Source: Anaeromyces robustus (Eukaryota > Neocallimastigomycota > Neocallimastigomycetes > Neocallimastigales > Neocallimastigaceae). Taken from it: 35,320 nucleotides of DNA. The stretch's first letter is position 1, and the number at the start of each line of letters is the position of its first letter. The translations under genes and the position numbers were made by a program. Location: the NCBI GenBank assembly GCA_002104895.1, contig MCFG01000192.1, forward strand, positions 92,501 to 127,820, written 5' to 3'. Below, in pieces: positions 14,399 to 26,210 of this stretch. The notes beneath the pieces are model-generated. The model did no database searches, was not told the origin of the DNA, and was given only the letters and a program-made list of their open reading frames with translations.

Positions 14399-17300
14399 AT
14401 AATTTTTTAATAATTTATTATTACGAAGTTATGAAATATTATATAAAGTTTATTTTATGTTACATATAAAATTCATTATTATATCCAATTATAAACCCCT
14501 TTTTATTTATATTATTTTAAATTAACTGTTACATTTCATATATGAGTATCTTTTTAATAATTTTTATATAAATTTAAACAATATAAAAAAATAATAACAT
14601 TTCATTTAATAAATCTATATAAAATATTAATTATTATAAAAATTTTATGTAGTTTTTATACAATAAAATAATATAAAAAAAATTGAAATTGTTACATTTG
14701 ATACATATAATAAAAATATAATCGATATTAATAATAAACGATAATAATGTAATTAATATTTTAATTCTCATTATAGTTTTTAAATAATAATTATAATTAA
14801 AAAATTATATTTTATAAATATATATATGAATATCAATAAATATTTAAATAAAATATTAATACTTAATTTTGAAAAATAATTTAATAAAAATAATAAAAAT
14901 AATAATAAATTTTTATATTTGTAATAATAATTTAATAATAAATAAATAATTGTATATAGGTAATCAACAATAGTTAAATTATATTTCCATTTTTATATTA
15001 CATCAAAAAAAAAGAAGAAAAAACCCTAAATAATTAATAGTAATATAATTAATAGTTTTAATTAAATTATGTATAAATAATTTTTAACTTATATAATTCT
15101 ATAAATTATTATAATAACATAATGTTTTATTATTACTCTCATATATATTTTTTTTTAATCCTAACATATATATATGAAATATCAATATATTCAAAAATAA
15201 TCACTTTTATTATTGTTACTGATTACTATTAAAAATTATTTGATGTAACTTATAATTAATTAATGAAAATAATATTTATACCTTGATTAAATCTTATATT
15301 TTACTACAAATGAAGAAAAAAATAAAATAAAATAATAATAAAAAATAAAAAAATAAAAAAAAAAAAAAAAACTTTTCATTCTAAAACTAATGGTAGTGAA
15401 ATTGTAAATATAACAAATTATTTTTATTGCTTACATAGGAATATATATAGAGCATATTTTATATTATATAGTTTTTTATAAATACAAATATAAAATTAAT
15501 TATATCATATATTAATATAGAGTAAATATTTTTTAAAGAAAATATTTATGTAATATTCCTTAAATTTCTTAATGATATGTTTTTACTATTTAAAAATTAA
15601 TATTTTAATTATGCCATCTATTATTGAAAATAGAAATTACGTTTTTTTTTTTTTTTTTATTTTTGAAAAAAAATATATAATATATATATTTAAAATAATA
15701 TATATTTATATCTAATTCTGAAATTATTTATTAAATTATTTTAAATTTTCATGATAATGTATTATTCAAATATCCTTTTTTTTTTTAAATGATAAAATAT
15801 TATAAAATAAAAGAAAAAAAAATATTTATAAATTAATTAATAATATCTCTACTAAGCTCATTTATAAATTAATTAAATCATTTTCTATTATAAAAAAAAA
15901 ATCTATATGACATTATACTTTAAATAATGCTAATATTAAAGATTAAAGATAGTTATTATTCAGTTTTTGTTAGTGTTGTATGTCTTTGCTCTTTATATTG
16001 AAAGACATAAAATTATACCGATAATATTATTATTTTGATTAGTATAACTACATCCTTCAAATTCCTAAAAGTTACATATTGCCCAATAAAAAAAAATTTT
16101 TTTAAAAAAAAAAAAAAAAAAGAAAAAAAAGAAAAAAATAGATTCATCTAAATAAAATACCAAATAAGAAAATTTCAATTTAAACTTTTTGTAAAGATTC
16201 TCAGTTAAAATAAAAATATTTTTTAATTTTCAGTTTTCTTTTTATCGGAAATTTAATTTTTTCTAATATTAAAATATTTCGCCATACGAAATGTTTTACT
16301 GTTGATAGATTTTTGATAGATTTTTCATAAAAATATCAATTTTGAAAAATCTAGTAAGGAAAAAAAATAGATTAACAATAGATTAATGAGTTTCCAACAA
16401 TAATCATAACTTATTCATATTAAAGAAAAAATTATACTTACTAAAATAATTTTTTTCAATATTATCTATTAATTTTATTTTTTTATTAAATTTAGTCATT
16501 TTTGTATAATTTATATTATATATATACATATATATATAAATTTGTTATCTATAATTAAGAAATTTCATTTATCATTTTTTGAAATAAAAACAATTATAAT
16601 CTACCATTTTTTTGAAGTAATACAAATATAAAGAAAAATAATATATCAATAACTGTTAATACATAATAAAAAAAAGAGAATATCATTAAACTAAAAATCT
16701 TTTTTTTATTTATTATTAATAAAAAGTTTTATATATTCAAATATTTATTATTTTATTTTTCCTATTCATTTATTTATTTACTATACTAGATTTTTATTTA
16801 TTTATTTATTTATTTATTTATTATTTATTTATTTATTATTTTATTTTTCTTATTCATTTATTTATTTACTATACTATAATTTTATTTATTTATTATTAAT
16901 TTATTTATTTATTTAGTATTTATTTATTTACAATTTTTTATTTAATTATTTATAATTTTATTCATTTATATTTTTTTATTAATTTATTTATTTAGTGATC
17001 TATCTATTTATTTATATATTCATCCATTTATTTATTCATTCAAATTTAGTATTAAGGATTATCTTTGAAAGATTTTTTAATATTATATATACAATTATGT
17101 ATTAAGTATTGTTTTCATTTTTTTCTTCTCAAATGGATTATTATCAATCAATTTAGTTACTAAAATGAACATTAATATTTTCTTATTTACATGGATTTTA
17201 CAATATATCTAATAAATAATGGATAGAAAACATTTCATGATTATTAGATTATTATTCATTAAAATTTTAATATTATAAGTTTTTCTTATTTTTTTTAAAA

Positions 17301-17403
17301 AAAATGTTTAAAAATTGTTAATAATTAGTTTATAATCATTATTAATACAATTTATTTTATACTTAATGACGGGAAACTTAATTGCTTAAACTATTTAAAC
17401 CTC

Positions 17404-17458
17404 TAAAAATTTCAGTATTTCTTTTATCATATAAAATTTCAGTATTTCTTTCATCAAA
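17404..17458. repeat. short tandem duplication
   Basis: AAAATTTCAGTATTTCTTT occurs twice about 28 bp apart, followed by TATCA in one copy and CATCA in the other. Confidence 0.7.
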
Positions 17459-19691
17459 TCTAAAAAGTATGGAAAAGTATGGAGTATATGTTATAAAAAT
17501 ATAAATATTATATTGATTATTTTTAAATAATAAAATATATCAATTAAGTGTTTTATATATATCAAATGTTACATTGTTAAGTATTATAGAAAAAAAGTTC
17601 TTTAAAATTTTTTTTCGGTTTTTTATTTAGATTTTATTAAAAACAAAATCAAAATTAATATGAGATAATCTTTAATTCTTCAAATAATTTCTTTATCTAT
17701 TTCTTTCTTTTTCTCTCTCAATATATATTTTAATAAATTTTATAAGAATAATAAAAATACTTCCTATATGTACATATATATATAAATTGAAACATAATAA
17801 ACCACCAAAAAAAAAAAAAAAAAAAAAATTCATCCAATAACTAAAATAAAAAAAAAAAAAAAATAAATAAATAAATAAATAAAATATAATTATATAAAGT
17901 TATATGTTTTTTTTATAGATTATGTTAATATATTATTATTATTTAAAACATTATATAAAATAGAATTCCCCACATTTATATATGTTGACAAAAATATTGT
18001 TTATTTTTTTCTTTGTTATTGAAAAAAAAAAAAGTATTAACATATATTTTAAAATTAAAGTTTGTTTTGATTATTTAAATATCTTTTCTTTCCATACAAA
18101 TAAAATACTGGGTAACAAAAAATCTATATGCATTTATTATTTAAAGAATAAAAAAAAAAAAAAAAAAACTATTCATTTAATTATTTAAATAAAATAAAAG
18201 CTTACTAAACTTTCCCCTCAAAAAGAAAAATGTTATTATTATTATTATTTTTAATATTTTAATATATATATATATAATGGTAAATTAATATAAATTATAA
18301 ATTATAATCAAATCATACTTATATAATAAAATTATTTATGAATTTTAATATTGATTTTTTTTTTTTACTTTTATTTTTATACTAATATTTCTCTGTGGAT
18401 TTTATTTTACTCTCCCTTTCTTGATTTTTTCTGTATTTTAAATTTTATTAAATTTTTTTATCTTTATTTTGTTTCCTTTTTTTTTTAATTAAAAATTATT
18501 AAAAAATTTAATTTTGCTTATTTTGTTTATTATGTTTAAAATTCTAAAACTTCTTTTTTTGTTTTTTTTTTTAATGTTTATCTTTAGTTTTATTATTATT
18601 TTTTATAATTTTTTTCTCTATTGTGTTTTTGTTCTTATTTTTTATTATTTAATTTAGCCGTAAAACATTTTATATTTACTATAAAAGTATAAATTTGATG
18701 AAAAAATAAATTTTTTATATATTATTATTATACTATTATTATTTAATTATTTAATTAATAATTAATAATTAATAATTTATTTAATATTTAATTATTTATT
18801 ATTTTGTTGTAATTTAATTCCATTTTTCAATCTTTTTTTTTTCTTTCTTCTTTTTTTATTTTTCTTTTTTACCATATTTATCTTCAAAATTTTATATTAA
18901 AGAATGATACAAAATAAAAAATAAGTGAACAAAACATTATTGGTTCCACAAACTTTAAATAAATAAAAATTATACATTTTGTTATTTATTAATTGATTAA
19001 TAATAAATATTTAATAATAAATAAATAATAAATAATAATAAATAAATAATGATAAAATAATTCATAAATAACAATAAAATAATTAATAATCTCTAATTAT
19101 TATTCAACATATTTAACTATTAATAATCGCTAATTATTATTTAAATACTACTATAAAAAGATTAATAATAAAAATATCATTTCTTTTTTTTTATATGCTA
19201 TTATTCTATTCTTTAACTTTTGAGAATATTAACTTTTTTTTTTATTGAGGTTTTTCTTGGTTAAAGAAAAAAAAATAAAAAATTTACTCATATTAATTAT
19301 TTCATATTTACTCAAGTAATTCATAATAATGTTTTACATTGTTAAGTCTTATTATTTAAATTTAAATATTTAATTATTTATAGTTATCTATAATTATTAT
19401 TAAGTATTAATATTAATTATGAAATTATGAATTATTAGTTTTTATTATCAATTAATAATTAAATTTAAATTTTAATTATTATTTATATAGTTATAATATT
19501 TAAAAATTAATAATTCATAATATTTAATGAGTAATAAATTATTATTATCATTATTATTATTATTTTATCAGTTTAATTAATTAGAAGAGTTTAATTTGAG
19601 TTAATTGATGAATAATAGAAAAAAATTTTTTAACAATACTATATACTATAGTAAGAATTTTTAAAACTTTTTAAACTTTAGTAAATTAATT

Positions 19692-19763
19692 AACATCTTT
19701 AGATATATTATTATAATAATTATAATTAACATCTTTAGATATATTATTATAATAATTATAATT
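19692..19763. repeat. two-copy 36-bp tandem repeat
   Basis: AACATCTTTAGATATATTAT begins at 19692 and again at 19728, each followed by TATAATAATTATAATT. The copies are identical over the 36-bp period. Confidence 0.85.
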
Positions 19764-20360
19764 AATAACTTTTATATTTTAATTATTCTTTACTAATTAT
19801 TATTTAATATTATTATTTAAAATCCATTTTATTTGTTTTGGATAACAAGGAGTTCTTTGTATATATATAAAAAAATTTTTTTTTTTTTTTTAAAAAAAAC
19901 TTTAATATTTTAAAAATGTATGCCACTTTTTTAATTTATTTAATCAATTATTTATTTATTTATTTTATAATAATGTTTTTCGTTTAATTTTTTAATTTAT
20001 TAAATATTTATTCATTTATATTTAATAGTTTAATAGATTATGTCATTTTGGACCATATTAAAATATTATTAATTAAAGTTTTTAACTTCAAACTTGTGTG
20101 TGATGTTACGTAAGGAAAAATAAAAAAAAATTATTAGTGTTATTATTATTATCCATCACTTACAGTATATTGTAATATATTATAAATATATTACCTATTA
20201 TTGATTTAAATGGGTAATATACTTATAATAATAAATTGATTTGCTTTCTTATTAATCATAACACTATAACACAATTAAAATACATAAAAAGTTTTTTTTT
20301 ATTTTTTTTTTAGTTCTATTGTACTGTAATATTCATGCATAGAATATAGAATAATTAAAA

Positions 20361-20361
<1 letters not shown>

Positions 20362-20404
<43 letters not shown>

Positions 20405-20427
20405 AAATAAATAAATAAATAAATAAG

Positions 20428-20458
<31 letters not shown>

Positions 20459-20549
20459 ATGAATAAATATATATATATATATATAAATAAATTAATAAAT
20501 AAATAAATAAATAAATAAATAAATATATATATATATATAAATAAATTAA

Positions 20550-20600
<51 letters not shown>

Positions 20601-20603
20601 ATA
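20362..20603. repeat. AAAT microsatellite with (TA)n interruptions
   Basis: Long AAAT tetranucleotide runs are broken by two (TA)n blocks. The composite of TA-run, AAATAAATTAATAAAT and AAAT-run appears twice, so there is a higher-order duplication of about 60 bp inside the simple repeat. Confidence 0.9.
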
Positions 20604-22229
20604 TACTAAGAATTGATAATGTTTAAATTATTATGTATTTATAATGGAATAATTAATTATATTTTATTATTCATAATTTATAATAATAAATAAAGAGAGT
20701 TTTTACCGTTATTTTTTTTTCAGAAGGCATATTTTGTTAAGTTTTTATTTTTATAAAGTAATAATAAAATAATGGTTATTCACAATGTAAGAATAATTAC
20801 AAAAATAAATTATAAATAAATACTACAAATTACAATGTTATATTAGAAAAAATGTCTCTATTTATCATTATCATTTTTTAATATTAATTAACAATTAACA
20901 TATTAATCGTTAATTGTTAATTATTAATGAACCCATTTTTTAATTGTCACAGAAGCAATATAAAGATTTGTCTAAACATTAAATAATAATATATAAAATT
21001 AAGGAGTTTTCATTTTCATCTTTTTATTTTTTTTTTATATGATAAATCTGAGTCACGTAAGCACGATGTTTCATGACCTCTTTTTTTTTTTTTTTTTTAT
21101 AATAATAAACAATAATTATTATGATAATTGATGATTATAATTTCCATATTTGTTCATTTATTCATTTAATAATAAATTTATCCATTCATTTTAATTAATT
21201 AATTTATTCATTGTAATTTATCCTATAATTATAAAATGATACTACCAATAATGAATGATAGTAAAAAGATTATCTGATTTACATAATCATAAATAAAATG
21301 TAAAAATGTAAATCAAATAATTATTATTATTACAATAACTTTTTTTTTTAAATAATAAATTAACAATAATAATAATAAAGAAAAATAAAAAAGTATTTTA
21401 ACTAAATTAAATATTATTGTTTTTTTTTTAAATAAATATTATTCAATTTATTTTAATATCTTTTATATTCTATATATTCTTTTTTATTTGTTGTTGTTCT
21501 ATTCAATTTATATTTTTTTTGATATCTATTTATCAAAATAAAACTTTTTATAATATATGAAATTATTCTATATAATTCCTTCATTTTATTTTAGAAATAA
21601 ATATTATTTTATTATTTTTTTTATGTTTTTTTTTTTCACGTTTTTTTTTTTCTCTTTAAAATTTTCATTTTTTTATATTATATTATTTCTTTCCTTATTT
21701 ATCATTTATCATTTTTTCTTTCTTTCTTTTTATCTTTTTCAAAAGAAAAAAATTTTTAAACTTAGAATATTCTAAAAATGATGCTTAAAAAGATTTATTT
21801 TTATAAAATACAACATAGCACAAAAATAATTAAAAAGAATAAATTAAAAAATAAAAAAAAAAAAAAAAAAACAAATTATTTCTAGAAATAATATGTATAT
21901 ATTATTATTATTATTTTGATATATTATAATATAATAATTAAATATACTTCAATATAATAGATAATATCATATAGAAGAAAAGTAAAAAAAAAAATTTTTT
22001 ATTTCCTTTGTATTCGCAAAAAAAAAACACAATCCAACATAAATTAATAAATTTATGTATATAATTACTTAATATATTATTATTGTTAGATTTGTATACA
22101 TGAACATATATAAATGCTTTATTTAAAACATACGTAGAATAACATTACAATAATTATTATAACTATTATTTATTATTTATTATTTATTATTTATTATTTA
22201 CTATTATTATTTACAGTGTATGTTTGTTT

Positions 22230-22260
<31 letters not shown>

Positions 22261-22745
22261 ATATTAATATTATTACTATTACTGTTATTATTATTTATTT
22301 ATTTATTTTTATTCTTGTTTTTCTCATTTTTTATTGGTATATTAAAAATAATTACAAAATATGTTGTTATGATATATAATGATATAATTTGTATATATTG
22401 GTTATACCAATAAAATTAATATCAATTGTAACACTATTTGTAAATGTTATATATTATTATGTATTGTATTATTTATATTATTATTATTATTATTTGTATT
22501 ATATATTTAATTGTTTGAATTTATAATATTAGTTTAAAAAGCTATGTTATCACTACGATTAATTAAAGTAAAAATATAACTTTATATATATAATATATGG
22601 TATATACAGTTATTCTATATAATAATATATATGAAATAATATGAAATAATATGAATAACATTTATTATTAATTATAAATAGTATTAATATTATTATATAT
22701 GATATTATTATATATAACATAATATATAATATACAATATATAATT

Positions 22746-22824
22746 ATGTCCCAAGAATAAAACATAAAATATAATATTTTTTTTAAAAAAAAATATTATA
22801 TTTTTTAAAAAAAAAATGTCCCAA
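22746..22824. repeat. palindrome between 9-bp direct repeats (MITE-like)
   Basis: ATGTCCCAA occurs at 22746-22754 and again at 22816-22824. Between them lies a nearly perfect inverted repeat, arms 22766-22784 and about 22786-22804, each of the form AAAATATAATAT followed by a T-run or its complement. The inter-repeat segment is 61 bp. The arrangement of a hairpin bracketed by a direct repeat resembles a very small non-autonomous insertion. The inner palindrome is all A/T and so weak evidence, but the direct repeat is GC-containing. Confidence 0.4.
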
Positions 22825-22837
22825 AAACAAACAAAAA

Positions 22838-23054
22838 AAATTAACATATGAATACCTATATTCCATACATACATTACAGATGTACCTATAGAGTGATGCT
22901 TTATGACATATTGATTCGACGTTACCACTTTACCTATGTCTTTATATTCTGCTAGAGCATGATTCTTATACATTCCTACTTTTAGTCTCCTTTTACCATA
23001 ACTATCAGAACAGAACCGCTTTCTTCTCACAGTAATCATAATCACAGGTAAAAT
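22838..23054 (-). pseudogene. coding-like relic or isolated exon, family unknown
   Basis: An open minus-strand frame of about 70 codons with complex composition (RRKRFCSDSYGKRRLKVG, then YVIKHHSIGTS) sits in an island of clearly higher GC than its surroundings. Below about 22838 the frame degrades into Phe/Ile/Tyr text from AT tracts. There is an in-frame stop (TAG) shortly upstream and no convincing ATG. The frame with the next phase over 23000-23080 also reads complex text (KHFTCDYDYCEKKAV) before a TGA, which would fit a frameshifted fragment with Cys/His pairs. No splice sites make a longer gene. It could be a decayed transposon or gene fragment; confidence that it was once coding is modest. 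Confidence 0.3.
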
Positions 23055-26000
23055 GCTTACTTGGTCCTACTCTTTTCCCAAAAATAAAGATATTATAAAA
23101 TAATTTTATAATTTTAGTTCCTTTTATTATTATATATGTAATAACTATTCAATTCAACAAAGTCTGAGAGTTTTCTAATTTACATTTACTTTGTATACCA
23201 AATAGTTATAATATAATATTTATTATATATATATATATAATAAATATAATAATAACTATTAGTATTACTATTTTTTCTTTATTTCTTCTACCTGGAAATA
23301 TCACTAAATAAATGATAGATAATAGGAAAACCCTTAATAAAAAATATTTTTTTTGTGTATTTGCTATCTAAAATCAACATTAGTACTACTAAATAATAAA
23401 AAAAATTTTGAGTACTAAATTAATAAAGGAATAATTTTATATTTCATTATATTATATAAGTTGAAAAAAGAGACATCTTCATAATGAAAACTAAAACGTT
23501 TATAAATCAATCAAAAATAAAAAAAAAAGACATTAAAATATTTATTTATACTAAAAAATTTAAACATATTTTATCATAATTAATAGTTTAAAAAAAGAAA
23601 AAACACTAAATGTCATTAATTACTTTATTACTATTTAATAATTAAAAATTAAAACTTAGAATAGAATTAAAATAAAGTATTTTTATAGTATATTAATAAG
23701 ATTGGCTAAACTAATTAAATTTTTTAAATTTTAGCCAAATTTATTTATTAAATAAATAAATAAATATATACATTTTTATATATTTTTTATGTTTTGTTTT
23801 GATTTTTTTTATTGTTGTTCTGTAAAAAATATGATAACAAAAAAAAAAAAAAATTCTATTATAAAATTAAATAATAAATTAAATAAATAAATAAATAAAT
23901 ATAATAATAAATATAAATAATAGAAAAAATTTTTTTTCTTTTTTGCTTATGTTGTGACTATTTTGTACCTTTTATAGTCAATGAAAGTTTTATAATAAAT
24001 TCATTTAATTTCTATTGATGAAATTTATTTATATATTAAACTATAATATATTAATGTATATTTTTATTTTTATTTTTTTTTTTTTTTTTTAAAAAAATGT
24101 TATATAATACTAAGGATTATTATTGTGTTTTATTATCAGATAAAGTTTATTTATTGGTTTTTATTTTCTCAAAAATAAAATAAATAAATTAAAATTAGAT
24201 AAAGATAAAGTTTATTAATAAATAAACTTAAATTAAAATTACTTAATTTGTAATAGGTGATACAAACCAATAATATTCATTGATGTTACATTTATTATCT
24301 TTTCAAATAAATAATTAAAAAAAAACAAAAAAGCAATTAAAATAAAAATAAAAATAAAAATAAAAAAAAAAAAACTTTAATTGTGAATTTAAATTAAAAG
24401 TGATAAATAATTAATATATTAAATATAAATACCATATATTAGATTATACACTTTATTAAATGATTATTTTCTTTTTCATGTATGTATACATATTTTCTAT
24501 GTTTAAAAAATTAATCAAAAACTATTTATTAATATAATAAAATATATTATCCATTTTAATTTATATACCAATAAATATATTTTTATATGTGACTCAAATA
24601 TATTATTAATTAAATAATATGAAAAAAAAAAGAAATTATTCTTTTTTTCATTATTGAAAGTTTAAATAAATTTTTTTTTTTAAAAAAAAGAATAATAATA
24701 ATAATTATTATTATTTTATTTTTTATTTTATTATATATTATAATTATTCAATACTTATGAATCATTAATTACAAATATCCTGTTTACTAAACATAAACTT
24801 TTATTTGCTTTAAAAAATACTAATATTCATTATTTTTTTTATAAAAATTAATTATTATTCTATAAAATACAATACAATTATTTAAAATATTAATTTGATA
24901 GAAATTGTTTTAATTTAAGAAAAAAAAGAAAAAACAAAGAATATAAAGTACAAAATAAATTGAATAAAGTATAAAATAATCTTATATTAATTCTTTAGCA
25001 TATATATATTATCCACTATTCATTATTGTATATATTTTATTTATCTATCTATTTATTTATTTATTTTATTTATTTTATTTATCTATTTATTATTTATTTA
25101 TTTATTTATTAAATAAAAATCTATAGAACAGTTTTTATTATTATTATTTTTAATAATTGTATGTGTTTTTATTTTTTATATATTCAATATATTAATATTA
25201 ATTAAAAAAAAACACACACAATAATAAATAATAACAAATAATAATTAAATATTTAATAATAAATAATATATAATAAATAATAAATAATCATAAATATTAA
25301 TGAATATCAATATTATTTATTTATTTATTTAATAATAATAAATAATCATTATTATTTATTCTTAATATTTATACTAAGAAAAAAAAATTTTTTTTAGAGG
25401 ATATATAAAATTGAATGATAAATATATTTTAATATATATATTTTATTGTGTTATATATGATTTTATATATATTAATATAATATTGATGTAATAAATTAAT
25501 TTAAAAATTTTTAATAATAATTAAAATTATAGTTACAAAGATAATACAATAAAATTATATTAAAAATAGTGTAATAATTTTTAGTATTTTAGTATTATGA
25601 AATTTATGTATGATATAAAAAATATAATAAAATTATTATGATTTATGATTTAATTATGTATTATTAAAAATTATGTTATTCATTATTAATAATATTAATA
25701 AATATTATTATTATTATTGTTTAATTAAAAATATTAATATTTATAAAAAAGGAATATATAAAGAAGAAAAAAGTAAGCAAAAATATTTTTTTTAAAAAAA
25801 AAAATAAAGATAATACTCTTTTTTTATTAAAAAAAAGTGTTATAAAGATAAATAATATTTAAAAAAAAAAAAAAAAGATAGTAATTTTTTTTTAAATAAT
25901 TTTTAAAAAACATTATTATTACCAGATTTTTATTAATATAAATAATAATTGTTTTTTAAATAAAATAAATTTTAAAAAAAAAAAAAAAAGAGAAAAAAGT

Positions 26001-26210
26001 AATAATAAAAAGTTTTTTTTTTTTTAATTTAATAAATTATTTAAGAAAATAAAAAAAATTTCATATAAGAAATTAAAAAAATTACTGTCAAAAGAAAAAA
26101 AAACAAAGTAATAAAATAAAAAAAAAAATAAAAAATAAAAGTAAAAGATAAAATTAAATTATTAAATAATAGAAATAATTAAATTTAATAAGGAAAAAAA
26201 AATAATAAAA

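Larger units (their letters stand above)
8579..26210. other. 17.6-kb gene desert, extremely AT-rich
   Basis: No long complex open frame or tRNA is visible on either strand. Short frames at 12561-12928, 17982-18188, 21557-21775 and 22216-22413 are Phe/Ile/Lys/Tyr text from A and T tracts. The content is A and T homopolymers, self-complementary A(n)T(n) junctions, ATTT/AAAT microsatellites (for example 10311-10425, 16745-17045, 20362-20603), short tandem duplications (listed) and one coding-like relic at 22838-23054. Slightly GC-richer spots with no identifiable content are near 11180-11330, 13240-13300, 15960-16060, 16200-16340 and 21040-21080. The left end must hold the promoter of the minus-strand gene starting at 8578, and the right end that of the CotH gene starting at 26211. 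Confidence 0.65.

Noticed and set aside
15979-16009. Inverted repeat TATGTCTTT...AAAGACATA
   Set aside because: A 9-bp arm in such AT-rich DNA over 35 kb is within chance expectation, and no gene or T-run gives it a terminator role.
16745-17045. Regular TTTATTTA units considered as a CRISPR-like or satellite array
   Set aside because: No constant repeat with unique spacers; it is degenerate tetranucleotide microsatellite.
22838-23085. Plus-strand reading of the GC island as a TGA=Trp (mitochondrial-code) membrane protein
   Set aside because: It needs three TGA codons recoded and still contains a TAA; anaerobic fungi have hydrogenosomes without such a genome, and the minus frame is open with the standard code.
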